Shown here in pieces: positions 1 through 7,671 of a DNA stretch of 64,000 nt; within the stretch, counting starts at the first letter, position 1, and each line of letters opens with the position of its first letter. The position numbers and the translations under genes were made by a program. Location: NCBI RefSeq assembly GCF_003610195.1, contig NZ_RAPO01000001.1:1116001-1180000 (forward strand), in the 5' to 3' direction. The DNA comes from Halopiger aswanensis (lineage in GTDB: Archaea > Halobacteriota > Halobacteria > Halobacteriales > Natrialbaceae). The notes under the pieces are model-generated. The model made no database searches. It had not been told where the DNA came from and saw only the letters and a list, made by a program, of their open reading frames with translations.

Positions 1-230
1 GGCCGTAACAATTCGTGAAACGTACTAACGACTACTGAGTGTCATTTTCGTCGCGAAGGGGATTTCGGTTGGCGATTATAGAGATTTCGAGGCGAAAACC
101 CACGGCTTTAGCCGTGGGATGAAGCCGACAACTGGGAGACTCACCACGCTCGAACGCTCGGACGGATATTCCACGCCGGTCATAATTTTCAATAGGATAT
201 TGCTCATAACTGGTTATGAATACAGTACGG

Positions 231-1487
231 ATGTTGGAGACGACCCGTACCTATGTCGCACGCATCACGAACCACTCACAGGTTCGTGACGACCTCGACC
301 AGTGCGGGTTCGCCGCGTCCAAACTGTGGAACGTCGGCCGCTACTACATCCAACAACGGTGGGCTGAAGACAGTGAGATACCCGACGAAGCCGAGCTGAA
401 GTCGGAGTTAAAAGCCCACGAACGTTACAGTGACCTGCATTCTCAGTCAAGTCAGCGAGTTCTCGAAGAACTTGCTGAGGCGTTCAATGGGTGGTACAGC
501 TCCGACGATGGCAACAACCCACCGGGCTATCGGAAACGTGGCGATCGACACCCACGCTCCACCGTGACGTGGAAACAGAAAGGCATCAAGCACGACGCCA
601 AACACGGTCAAATCCGACTCTCGAAAGGCTGGAATCTGAAAGACGGACGGTCTGACTTCATCCTCGCCGAGTACGAAACCCGACCTGACGTAGAAGTCAA
701 GAACATCCAGCAAGTGCGTGCCGTCTGGAACGGAGACGAATGGGAACTTCACCTCGTCTGCAAGAAAGAAATTCCCGTCGAAGACGCGCCCGGCGACAAC
801 ACAGCAGGCATCGACCTTGGCATCAGCAACTACCTCGCCATCGACTACGAGGACGGCCCCTCGGAGTTGTATCCGGGGAACGTGCTGAAAGAGGACAAGC
901 ACTACTTCACCCGCGAGGAGTACCAGACCGAAGGCGAGAACGGACCATCAAAGCGTGCGTTGAAAGCTCGTCGGAAACTCTCCCGACGCAAAGACCACTT
1001 CCTCCACACTCTCAGCAAGCACATCGTTGAGCGGTGTCTCGAAGAAGATGTGACGAAGATCGCAGTTGGCGACCTCAGCGACATCCGCGAAGACGAAAAC
1101 GGTGACTCGCGGAACTGGGGTCAGTCGGGGAATAAGAAATTGCACGGTTGGGAGTTCGACCGGTTCACGAACCTGCTCGAATACAAGGCCGAAGAACACG
1201 GTATCCTCGTTGACCGGGTGGACGAAGACAACACCTCGAAGACGTGTTCGTGTTGTGGGCAGATTCGAGACAGCAACCGCGTGGAGCGTGGTCTGTACGT
1301 CTGTGAGTCGTGCGAGACGACGATGAACGCCGATGTGAACGGTGCGGTGAATATCCGACGAAAGATAACTCAGAGTCCCCCGACCGGGGATATGAGTAAC
1401 GGCTGGTTGGCCCAGCCCGGAGTCTTCCTGTTCGACCGCGAGAGCGGATGGTTCACACCGAGAGAACAGGGAGACTGCAAACCGTAA
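231..1487 (+). CDS. tnpB: TnpB-family RNA-guided nuclease homologue (RuvC-II Glu replaced by Gly)
   Basis: TnpB proteins are OmegaRNA-guided RuvC nucleases that retain IS200/IS605 elements at donor sites. Seen here (numbering from the ATG at 231): RuvC-I in GIDLGISNYLAID with D195, a zinc finger CSCCG (C339/C342) paired with CESC (C358/C361), and the RuvC-III Asp in NADVNGAVNI (D368). The RuvC-II segment reads IAVGDLSDI, so the usual catalytic Glu of the EDL motif is Gly280, with Asp281 next to it. The first in-frame ATG is at 216. I prefer 231 because the family usually begins MLETTR and a TATA-like GATATTG lies about 30 nt before it. Length, about 418 aa, is normal and the frame is open. 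Whether it cuts DNA is uncertain. Confidence 0.92.
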   Translation: MLETTRTYVARITNHSQVRDDLDQCGFAASKLWNVGRYYIQQRWAEDSEIPDEAELKSELKAHERYSDLHSQSSQRVLEELAEAFNGWYSSDDGNNPPGYRKRGDRHPRSTVTWKQKGIKHDAKHGQIRLSKGWNLKDGRSDFILAEYETRPDVEVKNIQQVRAVWNGDEWELHLVCKKEIPVEDAPGDNTAGIDLGISNYLAIDYEDGPSELYPGNVLKEDKHYFTREEYQTEGENGPSKRALKARRKLSRRKDHFLHTLSKHIVERCLEEDVTKIAVGDLSDIREDENGDSRNWGQSGNKKLHGWEFDRFTNLLEYKAEEHGILVDRVDEDNTSKTCSCCGQIRDSNRVERGLYVCESCETTMNADVNGAVNIRRKITQSPPTGDMSNGWLAQPGVFLFDRESGWFTPREQGDCKP

Positions 1488-1536
1488 TATCCCAACGCTC
1501 GGGAATCCCACCCCTTCAGGGGTGGGAGGAGGTCAA
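1385..1536 (+). ncRNA. putative omegaRNA (right-end RNA) of the TnpB element
   Basis: In characterised TnpB elements the guide RNA scaffold overlaps the 3' end of tnpB and the right end, and the guide is the flanking sequence directly after the element tip. Here the equivalent stretch holds the last part of tnpB, a 20-nt gap and the 1507-1526 hairpin ending in TCAA. The guide would then start at 1537, inside the 3' end of the neighbouring CHAT gene. The 5' boundary is a guess from family architecture. There is no transcript evidence. Confidence 0.4.
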
Positions 1537-3602
1537 GTGAAGGGGTCTGGAGTGATACCGTCGTTCCAGTGGAGTTGATCGTCGATCAGAAACGGAAGTT
1601 CGGTCCACGTCAGATACTCTCGGAGCGACTGCTTATCCACGCTAGATGGTGGCGTTATGCCCGGAGTCAGGTGGCGGTCCGCGACCGTAGCGAGATTCGA
1701 TGTACTTGAAGTTCCGAGTTTGTACTCCTTCGTCGAATACGATCGCACCGCAAACCCGAACGTGTCGTCGTCGTGATCCTCGAGTTCGATGATCCCGGGC
1801 GATCCGCCGTCGGACTGTGCGATATCGGTCGAGCCGTCGCCGACGATCAGATACTGGTCACCCAGGGCCGCGTTCTCCTGGACGATCTCGAGCGCCCCGC
1901 GAAGCGGGAAGCCCCGGTTGAGCAGCCGCGCCATGATTTCGCCGGCTTCGACGGCGTCCTCGTTGATGACGTCGCTGTACGTACTCACACCGCCGAACGC
2001 ACCGCGGCGGGTCAGCGCGAGCCCCTGTTCGTAGGAGCGACAGGCGTTCAGGAAGAAGACGCCCAGATCGACCGACTCGAGCGTTCGGACGTCGAGTTCG
2101 CCGTCGGTACAGCGGATGCCGTCTTCGGTCGCGTGGCCGATGTAGTGGAGGAAGTCGTAGCCGCCCTCGGTCAGCAGGGACGCGAGCTGGTCCGAATCGA
2201 CGCCGAACTCGGAGCGGACGTCGAAGGGCAACGCCTCGCGATTGCCGTACGCGTCGCCGAGGAGGTCGTGTTCGTCGAGCATCCGCACGTCGTTACAGAC
2301 GAGCAGGATTTTGATCGAGTCGTTCCGAGCGCCGCGGTCGAGTTCGCTGCGGTAGGCTTCGATCGTGGCTTTCGACGCGTGCTGTGGGATTCCGTCGCCG
2401 AACCACGCGTGCTCGATCGACTCACCGGTTACCGCCGGAACCACGAATTCGGACGGGTTCGGCGGCGCAGACGATCGGTACGTCGAGGCGGAGCGGACCA
2501 GTTGCGCGCTCGTCGCCTCCGTCTGCGGAACGTTGGTCGGCGTCCGACCGCGCGCTTCGCGAACGAGGCCGAGCTCGTTGACGACGAACGGGATGACCTC
2601 GACGCTTTCCGGGTCCGACGGCAGGTGTGCCGTCAGCGGCCACCGGGGCAGGTGCGGCTCGATGAGGTCGAACGGTACCTCGAGGTAGCGCTCCAGTCGA
2701 ACCGAGAGCGGTTCGTCGTACGTCGCCGCGAGATCGAACGGCAGGTCGTCCTCGATCATCGACCGCTCCAGCAGTTCGTACCGGAAGAGTCCCTCCGTTC
2801 GCGTGAGGCAATCGCAGAAGAAGAATCGCCGGAAGAGATCGGCAATTTCGTCACCGAAGGATTCCGCCGCGAGCGGTCGTTCGAACTGCGACGTTTCGAG
2901 TCGCGGATTTCGGCCGGATCGAACCGTTGCACCGAGGAAAAACGCCAGCGGAGCCGCTTGATACGCGGCCAGATGCTCCGGCGGAACGACGAGCGTGATG
3001 TCGTTGTCCGGCGCGTCGACGGCCGACGGAATCTCGAGGCGGTCCCCGAGTTCGATCAGCGGCGGATGACCGCGCAGCGTCGGCCACGTTCGCTCCGGCG
3101 ACGTGGTCTTCAGCGCGGACGGGAGCGCCGAGATGGCCTGCAGCATCGAGTCGAGATCCGGCGGCGTCGTGATCGTCCCCGCGGGCTGGTCGTGGAGCGA
3201 CCGGACGCCGAGGTCGATCGTCGCCTCGCGGTCCAGCGAGATCCGGACCGACGAGAGGCCGACGTCGATCGTCGCCGCGGGGTCGATCCGAAAGTAGAGT
3301 TTGATCGGCGCGCTGAGGCCGACGAACTGCGGTCGGTCCTCGAGGTGGACCGTTTGGGCGCCGGTGACGGCCTGTTCGGTCCGGCCCGAACTGTCGTGGA
3401 TCGTCACCGAGTAGCGTTGATCGAACCGAAGCCCGTCAGTCTCGATCGCGCAGGTTCGATCGACCGGGAAACAGAAGTCGGTCGTCTCGGACCCATCGAT
3501 GGAGACGGGCGCCGTCGACTCGATCGACAGATACCGCTGTTCGATCGCGTCGTGAATCTCGAGGCCGACCGGGTCCGTCGTTTCGTCGAAGGTGATCGTC
3601 AT
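1533..3602 (-). CDS. CHAT-domain (caspase-like peptidase) protein, 689 aa
   Basis: The C-terminal third has a CHAT/caspase-fold peptidase core: KILLVCNDVR as a first beta strand at about 431-440, a His in HYIGHATEDG (H490) and a Cys in FFLNACRSYEQ (C521). These are the expected His-Cys dyad with the downstream GGVSTYSDV segment. The N-terminal 400 residues are beta-rich and unrecognised; they have no transmembrane segment. CHAT peptidases elsewhere act in programmed cell death and anti-phage modules, but haloarchaeal members are largely uncharacterised. The stop codon (1533-1535) lies wholly inside the TCAA right tip of the neighbouring TnpB element, so the natural C-terminus may have been altered by that insertion. 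It follows the Orc1/Cdc6-like gene on the same strand after 97 nt. Confidence 0.8.
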   Translation of the reverse strand: MTITFDETTDPVGLEIHDAIEQRYLSIESTAPVSIDGSETTDFCFPVDRTCAIETDGLRFDQRYSVTIHDSSGRTEQAVTGAQTVHLEDRPQFVGLSAPIKLYFRIDPAATIDVGLSSVRISLDREATIDLGVRSLHDQPAGTITTPPDLDSMLQAISALPSALKTTSPERTWPTLRGHPPLIELGDRLEIPSAVDAPDNDITLVVPPEHLAAYQAAPLAFFLGATVRSGRNPRLETSQFERPLAAESFGDEIADLFRRFFFCDCLTRTEGLFRYELLERSMIEDDLPFDLAATYDEPLSVRLERYLEVPFDLIEPHLPRWPLTAHLPSDPESVEVIPFVVNELGLVREARGRTPTNVPQTEATSAQLVRSASTYRSSAPPNPSEFVVPAVTGESIEHAWFGDGIPQHASKATIEAYRSELDRGARNDSIKILLVCNDVRMLDEHDLLGDAYGNREALPFDVRSEFGVDSDQLASLLTEGGYDFLHYIGHATEDGIRCTDGELDVRTLESVDLGVFFLNACRSYEQGLALTRRGAFGGVSTYSDVINEDAVEAGEIMARLLNRGFPLRGALEIVQENAALGDQYLIVGDGSTDIAQSDGGSPGIIELEDHDDDTFGFAVRSYSTKEYKLGTSSTSNLATVADRHLTPGITPPSSVDKQSLREYLTWTELPFLIDDQLHWNDGITPDPFT

Positions 3603-3699
3603 AACTCCTCTCAGCGGATATGAACGTTATTCGCGCGGACCATCAAAAGGATACCGTCGCGCCAATTTGGCGATCTCCGGGCCGCTGTTACGATCATAG

Positions 3700-4881
3700 T
3701 CACGAATCGCCCTCCGAAAGCGTCTCGTTTGCGACGGCACTCAGCGACCGAAAGACGAGTTGGGGGAATCGTGGCTCGAGTCCGCTCGGTCGGCGGCCGC
3801 TCCCGCCGTCGGTTACCGCGAGCGGGACGCGTTCGATCACGCCCCGATCCGCCAGTTCGTACAGGAACCGCTTGACCGTCCCGGCTGTCAGCGATGACCG
3901 CTCGGCGATCTCCTCCGCGACGTCGCGGATCGGTCGGTCGCGGCTGTCGATCGAGATCAGGTGCGCGAGCACGCGCTGTCGCGTTTCCGGGAGCACGAGC
4001 GTGCGATCGACGTGAACGCCGTCTTCGGGGACGGCATCGGTCGCTCGCTCGATGTGCTGGTCAGTGATCCGATCGGCGTCGGCCCCGCTCGCAACCACTG
4101 CGGCGCCGAACAGCGCCGCCAGCGCATCGTGGGCGTTTCCGTCGGCCCAGTCGGCGACCTGCCGGACGAGTTCGTGGTCGATCCCGCCCGCGGCCAGCCC
4201 CGTCGAGGTGCGGTCGGTGAGCACGTCGACGAGTTCGTGGTCGCGATAGGCCGGCACGCGGACGACTCGCCCGGACCAGTCCTCGGGTGCGGACTGGCCG
4301 ACGGCGACGGTCGCCACGCTCTCATCGACCGGCTCGAGCAGTTCCATCGCCCGGTCGTAGGCGAGCGTCTCGGGTTCGTCGTGGTGGTCGATAGCGACGA
4401 CTGCCCGCCGGTCGCGGCGCTCGAGCCGTTCGCGAACTCTGTCGCGCAGGTCGTCGGTGCCGACGCCGCTCTCCGGAACCGGCTCGGCCGAAATCTCCGC
4501 GAGGAGGGTTCGATAGAAGGCGAAGGCGCTCTCGGTGCGGCGAGCGTCGACGTAGACGAACCGCGTGATCGGTTCCGTAGAGCCCGCACGGGTCGTCGTG
4601 CCGATCGGTCGATCCGAGGACCCGACGCTGTCGGTCAGCGCATCGAACAGCGCCGTCACGACCGCCGACGTTCCCGCGCCGGCGGGGCCGACCACCGCGA
4701 CGGGGTCGGGAAGCGTGCCCTCGAAGACCGGCTCGAAGACGTCAAGCAGTTCCTCGAGAACGGGGCCGCGCCCGACGGGTTCGGGGCGGTGCACGGTCGG
4801 ACTGAGGTGGTCGCGGTCGACGACGAGGCCGCGGGTCCGGTAGGCCGAGCGTCGTCGAGCGATGCGTTCGCGGAGGTTCAT
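3700..4881 (-). CDS. Orc1/Cdc6-like AAA+ protein with degenerate Walker A
   Basis: Fold and layout resemble archaeal Orc1/Cdc6: an N-terminal arm, an AAA+ core, and a C-terminal winged helix (about residues 300-380) rich in ISIDSRDRPIRDVAEE-type helices. The P-loop reads VGPAGAGTSAVV, so the invariant Walker A Lys is Thr at about residue 71. The Walker B-like strand is RAVVAIDHHDEP. Nucleotide binding is therefore doubtful and a role at a replication origin is unlikely; no origin-like repeats are seen beside it. The start at 4881 (MNLRERIARR) leaves 4 nt after the glpC stop and is preferred over the upstream in-frame ATG at 4920, which would overlap glpC. It is co-directional with glpACB and the CHAT gene. 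The function is unknown. Confidence 0.72.
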   Translation of the reverse strand: MNLRERIARRRSAYRTRGLVVDRDHLSPTVHRPEPVGRGPVLEELLDVFEPVFEGTLPDPVAVVGPAGAGTSAVVTALFDALTDSVGSSDRPIGTTTRAGSTEPITRFVYVDARRTESAFAFYRTLLAEISAEPVPESGVGTDDLRDRVRERLERRDRRAVVAIDHHDEPETLAYDRAMELLEPVDESVATVAVGQSAPEDWSGRVVRVPAYRDHELVDVLTDRTSTGLAAGGIDHELVRQVADWADGNAHDALAALFGAAVVASGADADRITDQHIERATDAVPEDGVHVDRTLVLPETRQRVLAHLISIDSRDRPIRDVAEEIAERSSLTAGTVKRFLYELADRGVIERVPLAVTDGGSGRRPSGLEPRFPQLVFRSLSAVANETLSEGDS

Positions 4882-4885
4882 GCGA

Positions 4886-6223
4886 TTACGACTGTGCCGT
4901 GGTCGTCCCGTCCCCGACAAGTGCCGCCTCGAGGACCTCGAGCGTGTGAGTGATCTCGTAGCCGGTGCCGTGTTCCATCTGCATCGAGCAGGTCGGACAC
5001 TCCGTCAGTCCCTGCTCGGCGTCGGCGGCGTCCATGTGTTCGAACATCTCTTCCCCGATTTTCATGGATGTTTCGTAGTTCTCCTCCTTCCAGCCGTAGG
5101 TGCCGGAGATGCCCGAGCAGGAGTCGCCGACGTCGTGGGCCTCGATGCCCTCAATGAGCGACAGTAACTCGACGGTCTGCCCGTCCAGTCCCTGATTCCG
5201 GGCGTGACACGGCGCGTGGTAAGCGAAGTCGTCGAACCCCTCGACTTCGGTCCCCTCGAGCGCGGCCTCCAAGTCCTCGTGGACGCGCAGGTACTCCACC
5301 GCGTCCCAGGTGTTCTCGGCGACGCGCTCGGTGTCCTCGAAGTCGAACAGTTCGGGGTACTCCTGGCGCAGCGACATCGAACACGAACTGCAGGAGGCGA
5401 CGATGTCGGCGCCCTCGTCGATCGCCGCGGCGAGTTCGGGGACGTTCGTCTCGGCCGCGTGGCGGGCGTCCTCGAGCATGCCGTTTGCGAACATCGGCGT
5501 GCCCGAGCAGTGCTGGTCGGGGACCATGATCTCGTAGCCGAACTGCTCGTAGACGCGCACCAACGCCTTCGCGACCTCGGGCGTGTTGTAGTTGGCGTAG
5601 CAGCCGTGGAAGTAGGCGACGCGCTTGTCGGGGTTCTCGACCTTCGCGCCGCCGCGTTTGGCCCACCACTCGCGGAACGTTTCGGTGGCGAACTCGGGGA
5701 ACTCCCGCTCGCTCGTGATGCCCATGACCTTCTCGCCGAGCCACTTCGTGACCGACAGCCCCGTCACGAAGTTGGCCGTTCGGGGGAACATCGCGGCCAG
5801 CGGCGCGAGGCGGCGGTAGTTCGCGAGCATGCGGTTGCGCCAGTACTCGCGGGAGAACTTGCTCATGTTCTGTTCGACGTACTCCGCCCGCGCGGTGTTG
5901 TGCATCTGCGAGAGCGGGACTTCGGAGGGGCAGGCGCCGTCACAGCGCATGCAGTTCGAACATTTCATCACCGACTCGTCGATGTCGTGGTCCTCCTGGC
6001 GCTTGAGCCGCCACTGCTCGGGCCCCTGGAACTTCGGTCCGGGGAACTCGTCGTCGACCTCGGCGACGGGACACTCGGTGTCGCAGGTCGAGCACTTGTA
6101 GCAGTTGTCGGCGCCCGGCCGGAGGTCCATGTCCTCCGCCTCGGGGAAGACCTGAATCGGTTCGAACTCCTCCTCGTCCGCGCCCGGTACGTGATCGTCG
6201 GTCGGTCGTTGTGCGTCGCTCAT
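4886..6223 (-). CDS. glpC: anaerobic glycerol-3-phosphate dehydrogenase subunit C
   Basis: GlpC is the iron-sulfur, membrane-linked subunit passing electrons from GlpAB to the quinone pool. The N-terminus has two 4Fe-4S ferredoxin motifs, CYKCSTCDTECP (C41/C44/C47/C51) and CSNCMRCDGACP (C88/C91/C94/C98). Two cysteine-rich CCG-type domains follow, with HGCYANY, CSGTPMF, HAPCHARNQG and CSGISGTYG segments. At 445 aa it is of normal GlpC length. It is the last glp gene of the glpA-glpB-glpC run and lies 118 nt after glpB. Haloarchaea use this dehydrogenase to feed glycerol-derived G3P into DHAP. Confidence 0.95.
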   Translation of the reverse strand: MSDAQRPTDDHVPGADEEEFEPIQVFPEAEDMDLRPGADNCYKCSTCDTECPVAEVDDEFPGPKFQGPEQWRLKRQEDHDIDESVMKCSNCMRCDGACPSEVPLSQMHNTARAEYVEQNMSKFSREYWRNRMLANYRRLAPLAAMFPRTANFVTGLSVTKWLGEKVMGITSEREFPEFATETFREWWAKRGGAKVENPDKRVAYFHGCYANYNTPEVAKALVRVYEQFGYEIMVPDQHCSGTPMFANGMLEDARHAAETNVPELAAAIDEGADIVASCSSCSMSLRQEYPELFDFEDTERVAENTWDAVEYLRVHEDLEAALEGTEVEGFDDFAYHAPCHARNQGLDGQTVELLSLIEGIEAHDVGDSCSGISGTYGWKEENYETSMKIGEEMFEHMDAADAEQGLTECPTCSMQMEHGTGYEITHTLEVLEAALVGDGTTTAQS

Positions 6224-6341
6224 CGAATCACCTGAAAGGATCGTCGGTTGGTCGTCGCGTCGGTGCGTCCGTCGGTCGTCGTGTCGTTGCTCGAGTCGCG
6301 TGTTGCCGCCACAGTCGCGGTCCGGTTCGTCAAAATTCCGC

Positions 6342-7670
6342 TCACGCCTGCTCCACCTCCTCGGCCGCTCGCTGTCCCGCGACGTAGCCCGTCGCGAGGG
6401 AGACGCCGGCGCCGGACTTCTCGGCCGCGTAGTCGTAGCCGCCCAGCACGGCGCCGGCGGCCCGCAGGTTTTCGAATTCGGGCTCGTCGTCGGCGTCGAG
6501 TGGCCGAAGCTCCCGATCCGACGCGAGGCCGAACCGGGCGTAGGGCTGTTCGCCGAAGGCGTCGTCGACGAACCAGTCGTAGCGGTCGTCGGCGTGGGGA
6601 ACGTGGCAGTCGAAGATCGGCTCGAACACCCGCTCGCGCTCCGAGCGGACGCCCTTGCCGACCAGTCCTCCGGTTGCGAGGACGTACTGGTCCGCGCGGT
6701 GGGGAATCTCGGTGCCGTTGCGGTCGACGATGACGTGGTCGATGCGGTCGCCGTCGTCGTCGCTCGTACTCGAGGTCGAACCCGCTCCCGCCCCGGCCGT
6801 CTCGTAGTCGACCACCGGAACGCCCGACGTCACGCGGACGCCCCGGTCCTCGAGCGCGTCGTACAGCAAGTCCTCGAGGCGCAGTCCGGGCAGGCTCGGC
6901 GGCCCCATCGGGACCTCGAAGACGTCGACGCCGAGCCGTTCGGAGAGATCGGCCCGCACTTCGGCGGCGTGCTCGTCGCCCAATATCGCGGGGAAGCCCA
7001 CACGGGGCTCGTCCTCGAGAAGGTGCTCGACGGTCGCGGCCAGCGCCTCCCGCGCGCCGGTTTCGCCGGCACCCGTCTCGACGGTCTCGTCGTGGTCGAG
7101 CAGGTGGGCGTACCGCGTCACCTTCGCGTCGTCTCGAATGATGCCGGGGAACGGCACCGTCGCGCCGCGGGCCTCGAAGGGGACGCCGGCGGCCTCGAGG
7201 TGCTGTGCGGCCAGCGGGGCGTCGAAGTCCGGCAGCGTCTCGAAGCCGACCAGCAGCGCGTCCCGGTCGTCGCTGGCCAGCCCGGCGGCCGTCGACGCGG
7301 GGTAGCGCGCGGTGGGCTTGACGGTGCCGCCGTGGGTCGGGACGAGGGCGTTCGCGTCGGTGTGGCCGCCCGCGTACGCGTCGCCCGTCACGTCGTCGAA
7401 CACCGAAAGCGCCTCGCGGACCGCGTCGGAGCCGACCCGTTGGTAGGGGTGTTCCTCTGGGAGGTCCTCGAGGGCGTCGAACGGCTCCGCGAGCGGGCCG
7501 TCGCCGTCGGGGGTGTATCCCAACACGTCGATCAACCCGCTCGCGTTGCGGAGCGTGCTCTCCTTGTGCGTCACCAGCCGAACCCGCGCCCCGCGGTCCG
7601 CGGCGACCAGCGCGGCCATCGAGCCGGCGATGCCGCCGCCGATCACGAGCACGTCGTCTTCGATCGCCAT
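6342..7670 (-). CDS. glpB: anaerobic glycerol-3-phosphate dehydrogenase subunit B
   Basis: This is a flavoprotein subunit of the GlpABC complex. A Rossmann dinucleotide-binding motif VLVIGGGIAGSMAAL occupies residues 8-22, and a second FAD-contact region, ADQYVLATGGLVG, lies at about 315-327. The 442-aa length fits the family. The ATG is 1 nt downstream of the glpA stop, so translation is probably coupled. Gene order glpA-glpB-glpC matches bacterial and haloarchaeal operons. The C-terminal SGAGVSLATGYVAG stretch is typical of this FAD fold. Confidence 0.93.
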   Translation of the reverse strand: MAIEDDVLVIGGGIAGSMAALVAADRGARVRLVTHKESTLRNASGLIDVLGYTPDGDGPLAEPFDALEDLPEEHPYQRVGSDAVREALSVFDDVTGDAYAGGHTDANALVPTHGGTVKPTARYPASTAAGLASDDRDALLVGFETLPDFDAPLAAQHLEAAGVPFEARGATVPFPGIIRDDAKVTRYAHLLDHDETVETGAGETGAREALAATVEHLLEDEPRVGFPAILGDEHAAEVRADLSERLGVDVFEVPMGPPSLPGLRLEDLLYDALEDRGVRVTSGVPVVDYETAGAGAGSTSSTSDDDGDRIDHVIVDRNGTEIPHRADQYVLATGGLVGKGVRSERERVFEPIFDCHVPHADDRYDWFVDDAFGEQPYARFGLASDRELRPLDADDEPEFENLRAAGAVLGGYDYAAEKSGAGVSLATGYVAGQRAAEEVEQA

Positions 7671-7671
7671 C

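Larger units (their letters stand above)
99..1536 (+). mobile_element. IS200/IS605-superfamily IS1341-type element (tnpB only)
   Basis: A single tnpB gene lies between two perfect 8-bp hairpins. The left one is at 99-118 (CCCACGGC, loop TTTA, GCCGTGGG) and the right one at 1507-1526 (CCCACCCC, loop TTCA, GGGGTGGG). The right end finishes in TCAA at 1533-1536, the same tetranucleotide used as the right cleavage site by ISDra2-like elements. No tnpA is present in the window, so any transposition would need TnpA in trans. The exact left tip lies somewhat upstream of the left hairpin and cannot be fixed from this sequence. Hairpin-flanked single-gene elements of this kind are common in haloarchaea. 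Confidence 0.85.

Noticed and set aside
1773..3623. 616-codon plus-strand open frame antisense to the CHAT gene
   Set aside because: High-GC antisense shadow with Arg/Val-rich, repetitive composition and no family features; the minus-strand CHAT gene has clear motifs.
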